A stretch of 64,000 nucleotides of DNA from NCBI GenBank assembly GCA_021904315.1, contig CM038923.1, positions 10,732,038-10,796,037 on the forward strand. Reading direction: 5' to 3'. The stretch comes from Sphagnum magellanicum (Eukaryota > Streptophyta > Sphagnopsida > Sphagnales > Sphagnaceae). Of this stretch, positions 50,249 through 63,455 are shown piece after piece. The position numbers were made by a program, and so were the translations under genes. The stretch's first letter is position 1. Each line of letters opens with the position of its first letter. The notes beneath the pieces are model-generated. The model saw only the letters and a list, made by a program, of their open reading frames with translations, was not told the origin of the DNA and did not search any database.

Positions 50249-51424
50249 GAAATGCCCAATGCTTGAATCCATCACCGGAGCTGCTGTTCTATAGAGGTGC
50301 GATAATCCCAGATGTGATCCAATCGGTGCCATGCGAATTCCAGCAACTTCAAATATATTCTCATGGTGTCATTTCCCAGGTGTCCTTCAATCAATCTCTC
50401 TTCCAAAACCAAACCTCGGCGGCGCCTCACGTGGAAGTGTTGGGGGCTGGAGGTGTTTTTTTGGGATGTTACACCTTGCTAATGGTCGATCCTGATGCTC
50501 CAAGTCCGACCGATACGAGCCTTAGCGAGATCATACACTGGATTGTCACCGACATCCCTTGGGATCTGTCTCCACTTTCAGGTACGCCGGCCCGTATTCG
50601 AACATATACTTAGCCTGAGTGTTGTTCAAGTTTCCGGCAGCTAAGCCAAATGGTCCTGGGATAACACTAGAAACTAATCCACGTCTTGTAGCTTAGGAAT
50701 CTTGTGTTTCTCAGTAAACCGATTCTCTCATGTCTTGAGCTCCTGATCGTGATCGAAGTCGAGTTTAATGACTGTGGACCCAAGTTGTTTTTTACGCTGA
50801 TCCGACTAGGCCTGAGGTCCAAAGCCAGGCAATGTCTCATCGCGTCGAAAGTTGAAATGCCAGGACATTTGTTTGACAAAATGCTTGCCGAATAAATATA
50901 TGCAGAGATTACTACCGCGAACGTCGTTTTGCCATACTTAGCCCCGACGCCAATCGCTGGAAGGCACCGTTATATACTCCTCTTGTATGAGCAAGTACGT
51001 CGTTCTGCATCTCTAAACCTGTGGCAACAGCTTGCCTATTAGATCTGATCTTTGGATTCCAAGAGACGATCCGCAAGGAGCCGAACGAATTGAACCGCCT
51101 TACGTTAGTTGAAAGCAACATTGTACTGTTCTTAGGATATCAGAGGGCATATTAATTCACCGTACATGTTATAGAAGAACATTTTAGCTTCTGGAGTGAT
51201 CGTCAATATGTTAATCATCTTTGAATGCTGCGCGTCTAGCTAGCTGCCGGTCCTAATTGGATTAATGTTGGTGGGTGGTGTTGTACTGATGTTTGCAGAC
51301 AAATTGTACTTTCAACCCACCAGCACCCGGGCGTATTCTTTTCGATGTAGAAGTGTTCGTATCGCTTTATAACCTTACAGGACCTGTTGCAGGCATTTAT
51401 TTCGGGGTCACAGCAGGTGAATAG
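50249..51424 (+). pseudogene. Secreted-type PEBP gene, copy C (lacks exon 1)
   Basis: Exons 2-4 are present and open: 50,249-50,581, 50,906-50,994 and 51,299-51,424, with introns of 324 and 304 bases and intact GT-AG sites. Exon 1, the signal peptide, TATA and CCAAT boxes are missing because the block begins in intron 1. The core is the most family-like of the three: DPDAPSPTDTSLSEIIHW has the length of the usual PEBP motif, exon 3 reads PYLAPTPIAGRHRYILLLYEQ and exon 4 ends YNLTGPVAGIYFGVTAGE. It has no frameshift. Without a first exon it is probably a 5'-truncated pseudogene, unless a new upstream exon is spliced in. Confidence 0.75.
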
Positions 51425-52485
51425 ATCAGATTGAATATTGATGGACTCCCAACTTGGGCATGATCTAATAAGCTTCCGATGTCAGTCCTGGTAAGTCTTG
51501 TCCCTCGTGCAGCTTAACTAGCTTGAGATCAGGATTCGCAATTATTTATAGTACTAGTGCTTCTTGTTGCCGTGATATATAGAGATCATGGAGACTTCAC
51601 CTTGTTGCACCAGTCCAGGGCGTAAGCGCAACGGCCGCATAACAACAACGACCACCGTTGCAGCTTGCACCAGGGCCGTCAACAGATCTGTGGTCGCAGT
51701 TCCCAAGTTAAGGCATTTCATGATTTTTAATATTAAAATGGATAACTAAATAAACTAGGAGCATTTTATATAACAGGAATTTTAGACATTTTCAGGAAGA
51801 GCAGGTTGAGACACGTTCATGCCCAAGAAACCCAAAGCCATATTTTTATTTTTCTATTATGGATTTAATAAAGGATCTTTTGCTCCATAGAGGTCCAGCA
51901 TTAAGTACCTTAAATCATATCATTTTGATCAGTGCATTAAATTGAAAGTTAATTACCTTGATCTCTACTATGTAAAGTCTAATAATTGGTGTTTATACTA
52001 TCTAAGTTATGGTTATCATATTCGGAACTTTTTGGTAATTTTCATTGGCATTATGAAATTCTAAATGCAAGGTTTGACTTTTAGGTTTTTGGAGTTTCAA
52101 AAATTTCGATGTGATTTGTCGATTTTTGCAGGGATAGTTTTCATGAACTTAATTTGTCATAATAAATCTGGAGCACTTCTGCTTACTATCGTCAGCTGGA
52201 TAACTAAATGAAATAGGTAGGTACAATTCCATCCTAAGTTCGAATGCATTGGAAGGATGAATCCTATGAACCAAAGGATAGGGGAAAAATTTACAACTTT
52301 CTAATATATTCATATTGTTCTCAATAGAGAGACATTTACTTCCTTTCATGTTTCTCTATTTCTATGGGGTCCTCTCAACAGCTCTTGCCGAAAACATGGT
52401 GGTTATGTTAGGGTGCTGTTTTTCTCAATTTTTAGATTTCACAACAGTGGCAAATGTCTGTGAAAACAACTCATTTTACACTGGT

Positions 52486-53130
52486 AATATAGGTAGCTTC
52501 TTTGGCAGGTTCTCTTGACTCTAAACCTCTAAACATTTTATTGCTTCTTTTTGCAAAAATGGAGAGATATAATGTTCTAACAAATTATAGCATAAAAATA
52601 TGTTGTCAATTATTGGATACACGATACATGCAATGCTGGTGGATTGGGTCTTGGGCTTCCACCAAATTCTGTATTTTGCCCTCTCTTGTAATTTCCTTAA
52701 ATTTTGGCATTTGAAACAAGCAATTTCAAGAAAATTTGATATTTTAAAAAATAATTTAATTCCCACCGAACCTGAAAAGGGTACTACAATATATATGATT
52801 AGATGAGTGCCCCAGGGTTTACAAAAAGATTGTCTACCTTATGCTTCTAGACATGCTGATGGCACCTGCATGCAATGGCAATGGAATAGTTTTTTTTATT
52901 GGTAAAATTTCATCAAAAGGTGAAAGTCAAAATTCGAAATTCGAAAAAGAAGTGTTTTTGTAAGTCTTTAGTCACTAGAAGTGAGGGGGAAAAAAATAAA
53001 AATTGCTAGAATTGTATACTTGGTTTTCATTGTGTAGCCAAAATATAGAAAGATGATTAAATATTTGTAATTTATTTCTGGTTTATAGCTAAGATTTTCC
53101 TATCAATGATCACCGCTTTGGCTACAAAGA
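52486..53130 (-). repeat. Dispersed repeat family R1, inverted copy
   Basis: Reverse complement of the copy at 40,536-41,190, carried along as part of block C. Small frames in both orientations (for example 52,315-52,518) are conserved between copies only because the whole block is. Confidence 0.6.
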
Positions 53131-53859
53131 AGAATTCCTTAAAAAAGCACTAAAGTGGAAATAGAACTTATTTCAGCATGAAGCTGTCATTTTTTAAAAG
53201 GTTAGCACCATGTTTTTTTGCACGCTAAAAACTAGTCTCAGAAATGAGAATTTGAGAGTTGGCATTGATTGCAAGTAGCCCACACATATGGGTGCATTCA
53301 CAATAAAAAGACCCAATGGGCCCCAAGTGTAGGTCCTTTGTAAGTACTATGTTTTTTCAAGTCTGAAACATGGCCTCCATGTTTTGAATAGGGCCCATTA
53401 TTGGATGATAGTGCCAATTTTAAAATTTTAATTCACATGAATTTTTGAACAATATATAATTAAATCTATTTTCTTAATGATAGATTTTCAAGTAAATCAA
53501 ATGTGTAGATTTCAACAAAAGTAGACATGTCAATATTTTTTAAATAATATGTGTTTCAAACCTTCAATGATACATTATACATTGAGTTCATCAAACATAC
53601 CTTTCTTTCACATTGGTGGGTTTCAATATATAAATTTTCAAAAAAACACACCAATACCCCAATGGGGGTTGGATTGAATTTCATCTAGATTGAACCCAAA
53701 ATGGGTTTTCTCCAATTAGTGCATTGGTGAGTGTTGGGTCAAACTAACCATCCACAACTTAATTGTTATTGGGTTGGGAAATGTATCCCAATGTTGGCTA
53801 GTTATTAAAAAAACATTTAGTTATCAATAACCTATTTGATGATGATCGATTTTAAAAAA

Positions 53860-54345
53860 TTGGGTAAAAAACCTACTCACCTAACATGAAACACATAAAA
53901 AACCAACATAGGCAATTATGGGTCATTTATTGAATTTTTTAAATTTGATAACCTACTTGGATGTTTGGAATTTTCATCTAAGTAGGTTATAAATCATGAA
54001 GACTTAAAATTATAATAACTTGTTTAATTTTTTCATATGTGTAGGTTATCAACCGAGGTAGTTTACCAAATGTGAAGTGACATGACTATTAATAACGTAC
54101 CTAACAATTATTGATTTTAAAAAACTAATTAAAAAATAATGAACCTACCTACTTGGTAGGAAAAACATGGAGAATAATTTAAATGTTTATGGGTTGGTTA
54201 TTGAATTTTTAAAATTTGATAATCCTACCTAAATGTTTGGAATTTTCACCTAGGTAAATTATGAATCTTAGGACTTATATTTTTAAATATGCATGAAGGT
54301 TATCAATCCAAGTAGGTTATTGAATGTGAAGTATGGCCAAGATGT
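53860..54345 (+). repeat. Degenerate 273-bp tandem duplication
   Basis: GATTTTAAAAAA, TTATTGAATTTTT, TTTGATAA(T)CCTAC, TGTTTGGAATTTTCA and GGTTATCAA.C occur twice in order. TTGGAATTTTC starts at 53,964 and 54,237, a period of 273. No coding potential. Confidence 0.65.
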
Positions 54346-57050
54346 GGAAAATGGCGTCATTTAATAATGGGCATTCAAACTTTTGAAGTTCGATTATAGA
54401 ATACAAGTTAGATTTTTGTTAATTCTTAGTGGATTGCAATTTGTAGGGTGCCACATAAAAGCATGTTGTGGGACTCCATGCCAGATCAATATCCATGGGG
54501 ATCACACACAAAAATCTTGAAGGTAGCTACATAGGGAATGTAACATGTAGCTTTCATGATCAAGATAGGATTTTGAAAACTAACCATTATGCATATTGAA
54601 TAGTTGTTACCCAAAAATAAAAATAAAATTTGATACAACAAGAAATCTTGTCCTTTACAACTTAGCCCCCATGCAATTAAAATGTTTTATTTTACTATAA
54701 TTTGACCAATAATAAAAGTTTGCATTAATTTGTGGAAACAAATAAGCAACGTTGTTTAATTCACTATGTTGTTCATTAGTAGGGAAATTACAATCCTAAT
54801 TTCTTTCTTGGTAATTAAAAGATGTGACCAAAAGCCTCATTCATCACAAAATGTTTTAGCGATTCTCTTTAAGTTTTGTTCATTATCAACATCACTACAT
54901 ACATGGATGCATTCATGTGTAACAAGTTGTTGACAATTCATCAACATTTTTTGGCCCAAGGAGAATTATGCAATTCCTAAATATGAACCTCAAAACAATG
55001 CAAGGATTTTGGCTAAATTCTAACAAAAACAACATGATGATAGTAAAGATCTTTATCTATATGATTTTGTTGCATCTAAAAAACCTTTGAGTAAAGGACA
55101 AAGTATTAAATTGAAATATTAGATCCCTATTGTAACGATTGTTACGCTCACATGAAATAAGTTCCAATTTCTTTGCACTTAAATATCCTAATCAATTTAA
55201 TAAAATTCTAAAAGCAATCAAACTTTCATCACACAACACCAATTGATATATTAAAGCACATGAATACATGAAAATTTTGGACATTAATGTGGTAGTGTAG
55301 TTAATTATAGTGTTAGGCTCAAGTTCTAATGCTATGGTTGCATTAATAGAAGTAATAGTAAAGATCTAAAATTTAGGTCAAAAGTGCCAAAAAATGAATG
55401 TTGTAAGGTAAAATCATAAGATATTTAGAACCTTCACTCTTTGTTTTAAAAACTAGCATTGTCCATACATTCATTCTATAGAAAGTAAAACTTACTGATG
55501 TGATTACTATGTTGTAACATGACCTTTAAATCACTTTAGTGGTTGTTATAGTTGTTCATTAGTGGAAAATGACCCTTTTCAACCAAAGAGTTTCTACCTA
55601 CATGTTGTTTCCAACTATGTTCCAATTGCACTTTTTTTATATTTAAATAAATTAATGGTGATTGTCATTTAAATTGATATGTCTACTAATTTGGTGGACA
55701 ATTGAAAACAAGTCTTAACTAAAGGGTCATCTTCAAAATATTCTTGGCATCAACAAACATTTCAATTGACATATAGTTGAGATGTCGATTAAAACAATGA
55801 TGTCGCTAAACACCATGTTTTTGGGACAAATACAATTTTCTTTTTATCTTTTTAATAGTCCTTAGTAATTATTTGTTTTTCCCAACTACCACTTGGCATT
55901 ACAATCGACCCATGTTCCTTCTTATGTGCATGTGGACTTTAATCATATTTTTGTTACTTACAATGTTTTGCATGGACTCAATTTGTGGTTGGTTTTATAA
56001 TAGTCATAATTTTACATTATATGTTTGAAAGGATGCAAGTACACTAAAGAAACTAGACTATGAAATGTGGCCAAAATTACAATAACCCACATATGGGTCA
56101 TGAAATATGTAGTGGATTTTTGGAATGGATTTGTAATAGTTGAGTGAGAGAATAGGGATTGGCTTTTTAGGCCAAACATGCAATATTCATATTTGGGTGG
56201 GCATTAGTTGTTGTGATCTCTTGAATTTCAAATGGTATTTTTGATATGTGGGTATTGCATTTTGTGAAAATATTGATCATCTTCAAACAACAATTGCCAA
56301 AATATGTTTGATACATGCATATGGGTGGAAATATAGGGGTTGGTTTGTTTACCAAACTTGCAATATTTAGATTTGGGTCACAAAATATTCATTGGTTGAT
56401 GTGGTCTATTGCATTTGAAATAGCATTGTTTTTGTATGTGAGCATTATATTTTGAAATTAGATCTTTAACTATTTCAAAATATTCTTTGAACAATAATTG
56501 TCAAGATATGCAATACCCACATCTTATCATTTAAGAAATCATAATATTAGGGTAGGTTAATGCTTATGTATGCAAATCACTGCTCCCATAAATGTATATA
56601 TGAAAAATTTCCCCCAAAATCTAACTTAGGTTTGATTTTAATTAGTGTAAAGAAAGTGCAAATGTCATAAATGTTTGTTATCTACTTAACTTTAAATCTA
56701 TTGTTTATCATCTGATTAAACTAAGTACACCATGCATTAAACGGTTCAAAGTGGAGATAAAAGTTTGAATTTGACATCACAGAATTACATACTATTGCAA
56801 TACTTGCATTTGAAGCTAGTAATTTATTTTCATCAAGGGCTCAAATATGACTAAAATAGCTATTGGTATAGTCATTTGCAATACCTACATTCTACACTAC
56901 AACTTCATTGATTAATGTCAATAATGTGCAAGTGCTAGCTAGATACCAGTATGGATGGCTAAGTAGGTAGGTAAGGGGGTTGGTAATTGATAATTGGTAG
57001 GTAGGACCAAAATGGAAGGTAGTATGTAGTTGAGATCATAGTTGGGAAAA
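54346..57050. other. AT-rich non-coding sequence
   Basis: No gene or element recognised. Short frames have no motifs. Confidence 0.45.
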
Positions 57051-59350
57051 AAACCAGAGGAAAAAGAAACCAAGGGAAAATTAAAAGTAGGTCAGCACAA
57101 AAATGTTTGACTATGGTACCATGGAGATTAACACAGGTTCAAGAACTAGACGAAAAATCTCACCCCATCCAGTCGACAAAACAATCAGTTAGTGCATTAT
57201 TAGGTGCTGGTTCACTGCGGCTGTTGTGGATGAACTCCAACTATTGAGTCCATGTTGGGTCTCACCTTAACAACCCATCATGTAAAACAACTGTCTTAAA
57301 GGTAGGTAGGATAGGATAGTAGGTGAAATCACTAGATAAATAGATGATTAGTATTGGTGTTGTGAAATCCTTTGATTTTGTTAACCTCTGGTTTTGGGTT
57401 TTTGAAAAAAGTGGAAAGAAGTGGTGGGCTTTCATGAAACAACCCACAAAGAAGTTATCTTTTAGAGATTGATTCTTTGATAAAACCCTAAACTCTAAAA
57501 TGGAAAAATAACAGCCAGGAAAGCAGGTTCAGAATCCAGATCCTCTGATGGGAGGAACTTTGGCTTTCTCTGCTTTTTGCAAAATCTGTCCTATATACAT
57601 ACTGGAATGTTTTCATATTACTTAGGTACCGTCAAACCAAACCTGAAGCTTGTTTTTGGGACTGGCATCTAATACTCATTTCCCAAAATTTGAAAAATCC
57701 AATGATGATTCCAACAAGTCATAATTGGGGATTGGGCCAAGTACTCTGGACACTGGCAAAAGACTTAAAAGTTAGGACTATTACTTACAAGGAAGATTGG
57801 AGTTCAGGAGGGAGGGATATCATCATTCATATATATATATATATATATATATAGGTCTTTATTGGATCCAAACCATGGGGCCCCTTGATGCGCTTTTGGT
57901 ACCATAGGAAAGACCTTGAAGAGGCAGTAACATTTGTCATTTCACAATTTTCGGACTAATGAGGAAAAAGTTATTGAATGTAGAGTGATTTATGTAATTG
58001 GAAATTAATTAAAAATCATAAATATAGCTTTTTTCACAATAGGGTTTTTTTGGAGATTTGTACTTTCCTAACTTTAAGAGGTTTTTTCTGGAAAGTTGTA
58101 GACTTAAACATGGTCACACTTATTGAATTGTTGCATCCAATTCATCTCTCCACCTAATCACAACAAAAAGACCAAAGATTTTATTCTAGGGAATTATACA
58201 GCTCTAATAAAATGTCTTCAGATACTTCCGCTTCTAAACTAAATCCAAACCGATCCATCAAAGACCATGCCAAAACACTAACATATGTTTGGCACCTTAG
58301 AATTTAGGGTAGAGATGTACCCAACATGACGATCATCTACAAGAAGATTTTGCCAAATTTGAGACTATAAACCAGATATTAAAGTTTTAAAAAAGAATCA
58401 CCCTTCTACAATTTCACCTATCTGCTGCAATCTATTGTAGAAATCCAGGGATATGTAATAGAATTATTTAAATCTGGCGAAATTGGGCCATTTTCCACGT
58501 TAAAAACCCCTTTGTATAGGTGAAAACCAGATTTTTTTCAGGTTAATTCACCACAACAGAAAAAAAGCCCCTGCCTGAAACCATGATAAAATGGTCATGT
58601 AATGATGTAAATTGTAGAACTAGTCATCTAATCAGCATATATAATTTTCACTAGTGTGGCCTGTGCCATTGGCCCAAGTGTGAACCCATTACAAAATAGG
58701 GAAACTCAACATGTGAACATTGTTTTGTAATGTATGTATCAATTTTTTGAATAGCCAAATATGAAAGGAAATCGTGCTTTAATTGAATGGTAAGCCTTCA
58801 GGTGTTACCACGTTCTCAACTGATTTTTTCCTTCCAAAACCTGGGTTTTTGGAATTTATTTGAACTTTCAGCAGCAGAAATTACTTTAAATCAATATCTC
58901 CCACGTTCTGAATCCAAATCTTACCAAGTAAATTCCATTAAATCCTGCTCATCAAGATCTTTCCAATAACGCCAAAGCCACATTCCAATTCCTCTGAATT
59001 TTTCAGCTACAATTTAATTTAATTTTCAGTGAAGAAATTATTCAATATTCAAGAACTTTTGCACCGCAAGTTCAAACGCCATGAAACCAAGCCGATGCGC
59101 CCCTCCTCCTCGAGAGCTTTCCAAAGAGACCAAGAACTTGATTTGAACATCCTGGTTTGGTGGAGCTCATAACTACAAAACAAAACAAACAAACTACCTT
59201 CCTTCATAGATAGATTAGAGACAAAATATTGGCCTAGTTATAACTATTAGGGAGATTGTCCACGAGAAAAACCTTAGAACTCAAAAGTGAGAACACACCA
59301 GAAACCTGAAACTATCTGAAATATCAAAGACTAGCAAATCTATCAACATT
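57050..59350. other. More complex sequence, possible decayed LTR or intronic DNA
   Basis: Base composition is less AT-biased than the surroundings. Stretches such as TTGGTACCATAGGAAAGACCTTGAAG and CATCAAGATCTTTCCAATAACGCC resemble text commonly seen in plant LTRs. An (AT)n microsatellite lies at about 57,830-57,853. I found no paired LTR ends, and frames such as 58,787-58,969 are short and motif-free. Confidence 0.3.
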
Positions 59351-61907
59351 TGGAATCTATCAACACACACCCTTACTAGGATTCCATTGTAGTTTTTGTA
59401 CTGTATGCAAAATTATTTTATCTAGCACTGTATACAAGCTTTCAGCATTGGGCCATAGAAATACAGTGGGCCATATTGATGATCACCAACCAGGTGTTGA
59501 CTCCACACTCACTTTGCCCATGAATGATTAAATTACTAAAGCTATCTTAGGGTTTAGGGTTCACTTCGACAATGAATTAAATACTTAATTTCTGTCTACA
59601 TGTCTAAAATGCCCGTTTGCTTTAACAAACTGAAAAACATGACATGACCACTTTCTCTACTTAATGTCCAAGATGAAGCCTCAGAGCTGCTTGTGAGTTG
59701 TGATTTGCTTACAACGCATGTGATCCCATTAACTTGATTTCATGTAAAACATTATTTTAAGATACGGCCTCTTGTGAGGGAACCACTTGTTGTATTCATA
59801 TCACCATATCTAACCATGGTTATTAACTATGTACTAGCCGCTAACCATGCACATGCATTACTTACCTATTTGTCACAAGTATCTTACCTATTTAAGAACC
59901 TCCAATGTGCCCACTTACTCCAATGTGCCCACTTACATTCCCCACTTATTTTATCTATGATACTCACCTATTTACAGAAGTAGTTAGTAGTTACCATGGT
60001 AGTAGTGATTTTATGGATAACTTTATAATCTTTTGATAATCTTCTATTACGGCATAATCTTCTACCTTGGAAGATTTTGTGACATGGTTTTTTAGTCTTA
60101 AACATTAGGAGTTGTCATCCATGTGACATGTGGGCACTGTTGAGGACCAGGAATATTATCCCAATATTATGTCTTTTCACATGAACAAAACAGGGCAAGT
60201 TGCAATGTCCAGCATCCAGGGTGGAGGGGTGGGGATCAACTTATGAAAATTGGTCCCTTTAATTCCACACAAAGGGCACACTAAATTTGATCATGTCTTT
60301 TATCAATAGGTATTTCACCTTATTTTAAGGTAAATGATGATGCTTTTTATTAATCCTAAAATGCTTCTAATATGTGATTCTTTTTTTGTTGTCAATCTTG
60401 GCCCCAAGCATAGATCTTGGCAAGGCTAACCATTGTTCCTTAATGAAGGACACGTAGTATTTCCATTATTTTTAAAAAATTCATTAAGAAACTTGAGTTG
60501 AGACTAAAGAGATGATATTTCTCATTTTTTTCACATGGAAGCCCACACCCTTGATTTGCACATGTTCTGCCACAACGTCATTGTTTTCTAGGGGATGTGG
60601 TTTTGGTAATGGCAAATGTGATCATGATCACCAACCACAAGGATTAATCTACTTCCATATACATCCAGTTCACAAGGAGATGTCCCTTTGTTGTACATCA
60701 CTAAATCATAACAATTATTTGGTGGCCTGTAATAAGTTTATGCAAATTGCAATTGAGGTTATTGCAGGTTATGTAGGTGGGCAAAATAACAATATATCAA
60801 AGGTGAAAAATCAATACTTTTAGGGGTAGGGGGATGACACGTTTAGTGGGAGGCCTTTTCTCTAAGCCTTTATGTCATTTGAGAACACTAAAATGACAAT
60901 ACTATGTAGAGTTCCCTTGTTTGAGAACCTAATTAGGGTAGTTGGAAAATGTTTTTCCATATCAAAATGCACATATTCTTTTTTAACAGGATGGACCATC
61001 TAAGCTTAATGAGCCTTTCTGAACCCAGCAAGAAGTCCATTGGAAAAAAGAAGTCAAAAACTGAAAAAGTAAATTATGGGATAAGACATTTGTTCCATCA
61101 TCCATGGAAATCTAACCACAAAAGGGTTGTTTTCATTTTGAGTAGGTACGATGATAGCAGATAAACCCTAGATTCCATCTCCCTCGTCTATGTATGATTC
61201 ATCCATCTGTATAGATGGAACCATTATTTTGGCAGTGGGCACCTGTACCAATTTTTACATGTTAGCTGAGTAAAAAAACTTCAGAATATATGTTAGTTGG
61301 GTTAATGTATACGAGTGTTTGATATTTTCAAATGTAGATGCTACATTTTCCTTTTTGGAGAGATGTGGGGAAAATGCAAGGTGAAGGTTGAGATAAATTG
61401 CAACATGTGTAAATTGTACAAATAAGAGACATTGGTAAGTGGGTGTGGGCAATTAAATACGGAATAAAGAAGAACCGTGTAAGTCAAAAATATTTCACTA
61501 GTTGTATTAATTCAAACAAAGCTATCATAATTGAGTACATTGAAAAATGTGGCTTCAACACATATAATATATCATATGATTCACGTACCTGGCCCTAATA
61601 TATTATATTGCATGTATTTGAACATTCAAATACTTCATTTTACAATGAACATCTTGGGTGTCAAGCAGTTTTTGCACAAGATTTATGGATGGATACTCAA
61701 TATTCATTCTCAGCTTGATGCACTTTCTGTCCATGCAACTGATTCATTTCCTGAACACTTGAACGAGTTCAGTAATAGATCTTGGGTATCTTCTCTAGTT
61801 CAGGCCCCTAAAGTTCCTCTTCTGCATGGTTCTTAGCCATCATCTTCTTTCTTTCTTTTGGGAACACAACAGCAGACCTGATCTGGCCGGCATGGCTTTC
61901 ACTGCAC
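59350..61907. other. Non-coding sequence with short unconvincing frames
   Basis: Three frames of about 70-103 codons (60,512-60,823; 60,949-61,164; 61,531-61,836) lack domains, although the last ends in a less biased stretch (LDALSVHATDSFPEHLNEF). A short exact duplication CAATGTGCCCACTTAC occurs twice at about 59,911-59,936. None is called as a gene. Confidence 0.35.
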
Positions 61908-61990
61908 ACCAAAGAGTTTGAACCCAAAATCTGTTTTGAGGTTCCAGGGTTCCGTATAGAGGTTATACCACTGAGCCGTCACCCCTGGGA
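61908..61990 (-). repeat. tRNA-derived SINE head
   Basis: The minus strand reads ACGGCTCAGTGGTAT (box A, strong tRNA D-arm likeness), then about 40 bases, then TGGGTTCAAACTC (box B). The spacer cannot fold into an anticodon arm of normal size, so this is a SINE head rather than a tRNA gene. It is the best-preserved Pol III promoter in the window. Confidence 0.55.
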
Positions 61991-62569
61991 TACTCTTGGC
62001 CAGCATCATGCTACTGAGTTACTGTCTGAAGTACCACGTGACGAATTCATGTAAAGGGCACTCTGTGTCCCAAAGAATTTAGGATGCTCTTAGCTTCCCC
62101 ATCATTAGGTTTCAAGTTTCACCCAGTGTTGTGTGTTTATCTGAATGTATAGAGAACTGTCAGTTCTGGTTTTTTAAATATTTCAGAATCAGAGAACTGC
62201 CAGTTCCAGTTCTCTGAAAAAAATTCAGAATCAGACATGTTGGTTACCACCAGTGTTGTCCAGGTATATCATTTACTCAAATTTACCCTTTGGGTATGGG
62301 TCAGGTGTATTATTTATCCTACTTTAAAAAAAAATTAATATACCTTAATCAAATGTGCACCCAAAGGTATGTAAATTTGAAAAAATATACCCATTTCATA
62401 GCCCTAGATATATCTTTAAAATATCCATACTTGAAGCTAGTATGTTCTCAAACCTAGGTAAATTTGTTAGGGTAAGTTTTACCTAAACCCTAAAATGACA
62501 ACTTCAACCCTAAAATCATTATCATTGTTTTCCGAGGATCATTATGCAAGGTTTTTACTTTTCAGAATT

Positions 62570-63070
62570 GTTCTCAAGTTTCCAATTCATGCTCAGATTT
62601 TCAATATGCTCCAAGTTCGTGCTCAAGTTTTCAATGAGTTCCAAATAATTCATGTTTAGGTTTCTAGGCTCTTGCTCAAGTTTCTAGGTTTGCAATGTGT
62701 TCCAAGTTTGTCCTCAAGTTTCTAATGTGCTCTAAGTAGTTCATCCTTGGGTTTCCAGGGTCATGCTCAAGTTTCAAATGTGCTCCAAGTAGTTTATGCT
62801 TAGGTTCATGCTCAAGTTTCAAATGTGCTCCAAGTAATTTATGCTCAGGTTTCTAGGTTTTTAATGCGTTTTGTGCTCATGTTTCCAAGTTTCTAACGTG
62901 TTCTAACTTCTTGTTCAAGTTTTTAGGTTTCTAGTGTGCTCTAAGTTCATGTTCAAGTCTTTAAGCTATGAGTGCAAATGTTCATGTTTTCAGGGTGTTC
63001 CAAGTTCATACTGAAGTTTTTAGTGCTCCACGTAATTTGTGGTCCAATTTCCAGCATTTCTAATGCTCAA
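62570..63070 (+). repeat. Degenerate tandem repeat (TGCTCAAGTTTC/ATGTGCTCCAAGT)
   Basis: Alternating words TGCTCAAGTTTC, AATGTGCTCCAAGT, AGTTCATGCTCAGG and TTTCTAGGTTT repeat over 500 bases with unit lengths from about 30 to 60. The pattern is a decayed minisatellite with no coding potential. Confidence 0.7.
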
Positions 63071-63455
63071 ATTTTCAATTTGTGCAATACTAATCACAAA
63101 TTTAGTATGCAACAAATTAATAATGAAAATCATGCAAAGTTTGTTCATTCATAAGTTTGTACATTTTACACACAAATATCATGTGTTGAAAACATGTTTG
63201 ACACATGAATAAATGTATTAACAAATGAAGTACAAACCTATGAATAAATGAATGTCACACAAATTTCACATGTTTCAATAAATTCGTGTGTTAAATGTGT
63301 CTTCAATGCATGATATCAATGCATGAAATGTATGAATTATGAATGAATTTTTTTTTCATGATTTTCATTATTAAATTGTGAGATGTTAAGTTTGTGATTA
63401 GTAAGTTGTTGAACAAATATATTTTCAACAATTTGTGTTCAAGTTTCCAAGTCCA

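Larger units (their letters stand above)
49786..53615 (-). repeat. Inverted repeat 2, right arm (block C)
   Basis: Reverse complement of 40,045-43,866. It starts inside intron 1 of the PEBP gene and, after the gene's 3' flank, continues with spacer sequence found next to copy B but not next to copy A. Block C therefore derives from the B side. Up to about 51,930 it is also a direct repeat of 32,805-34,917. Confidence 0.88.

Noticed and set aside
61531-61836. 101-codon frame as a gene
   Set aside because: The first half is AT-driven, no domain is seen and there is no promoter or splice support.
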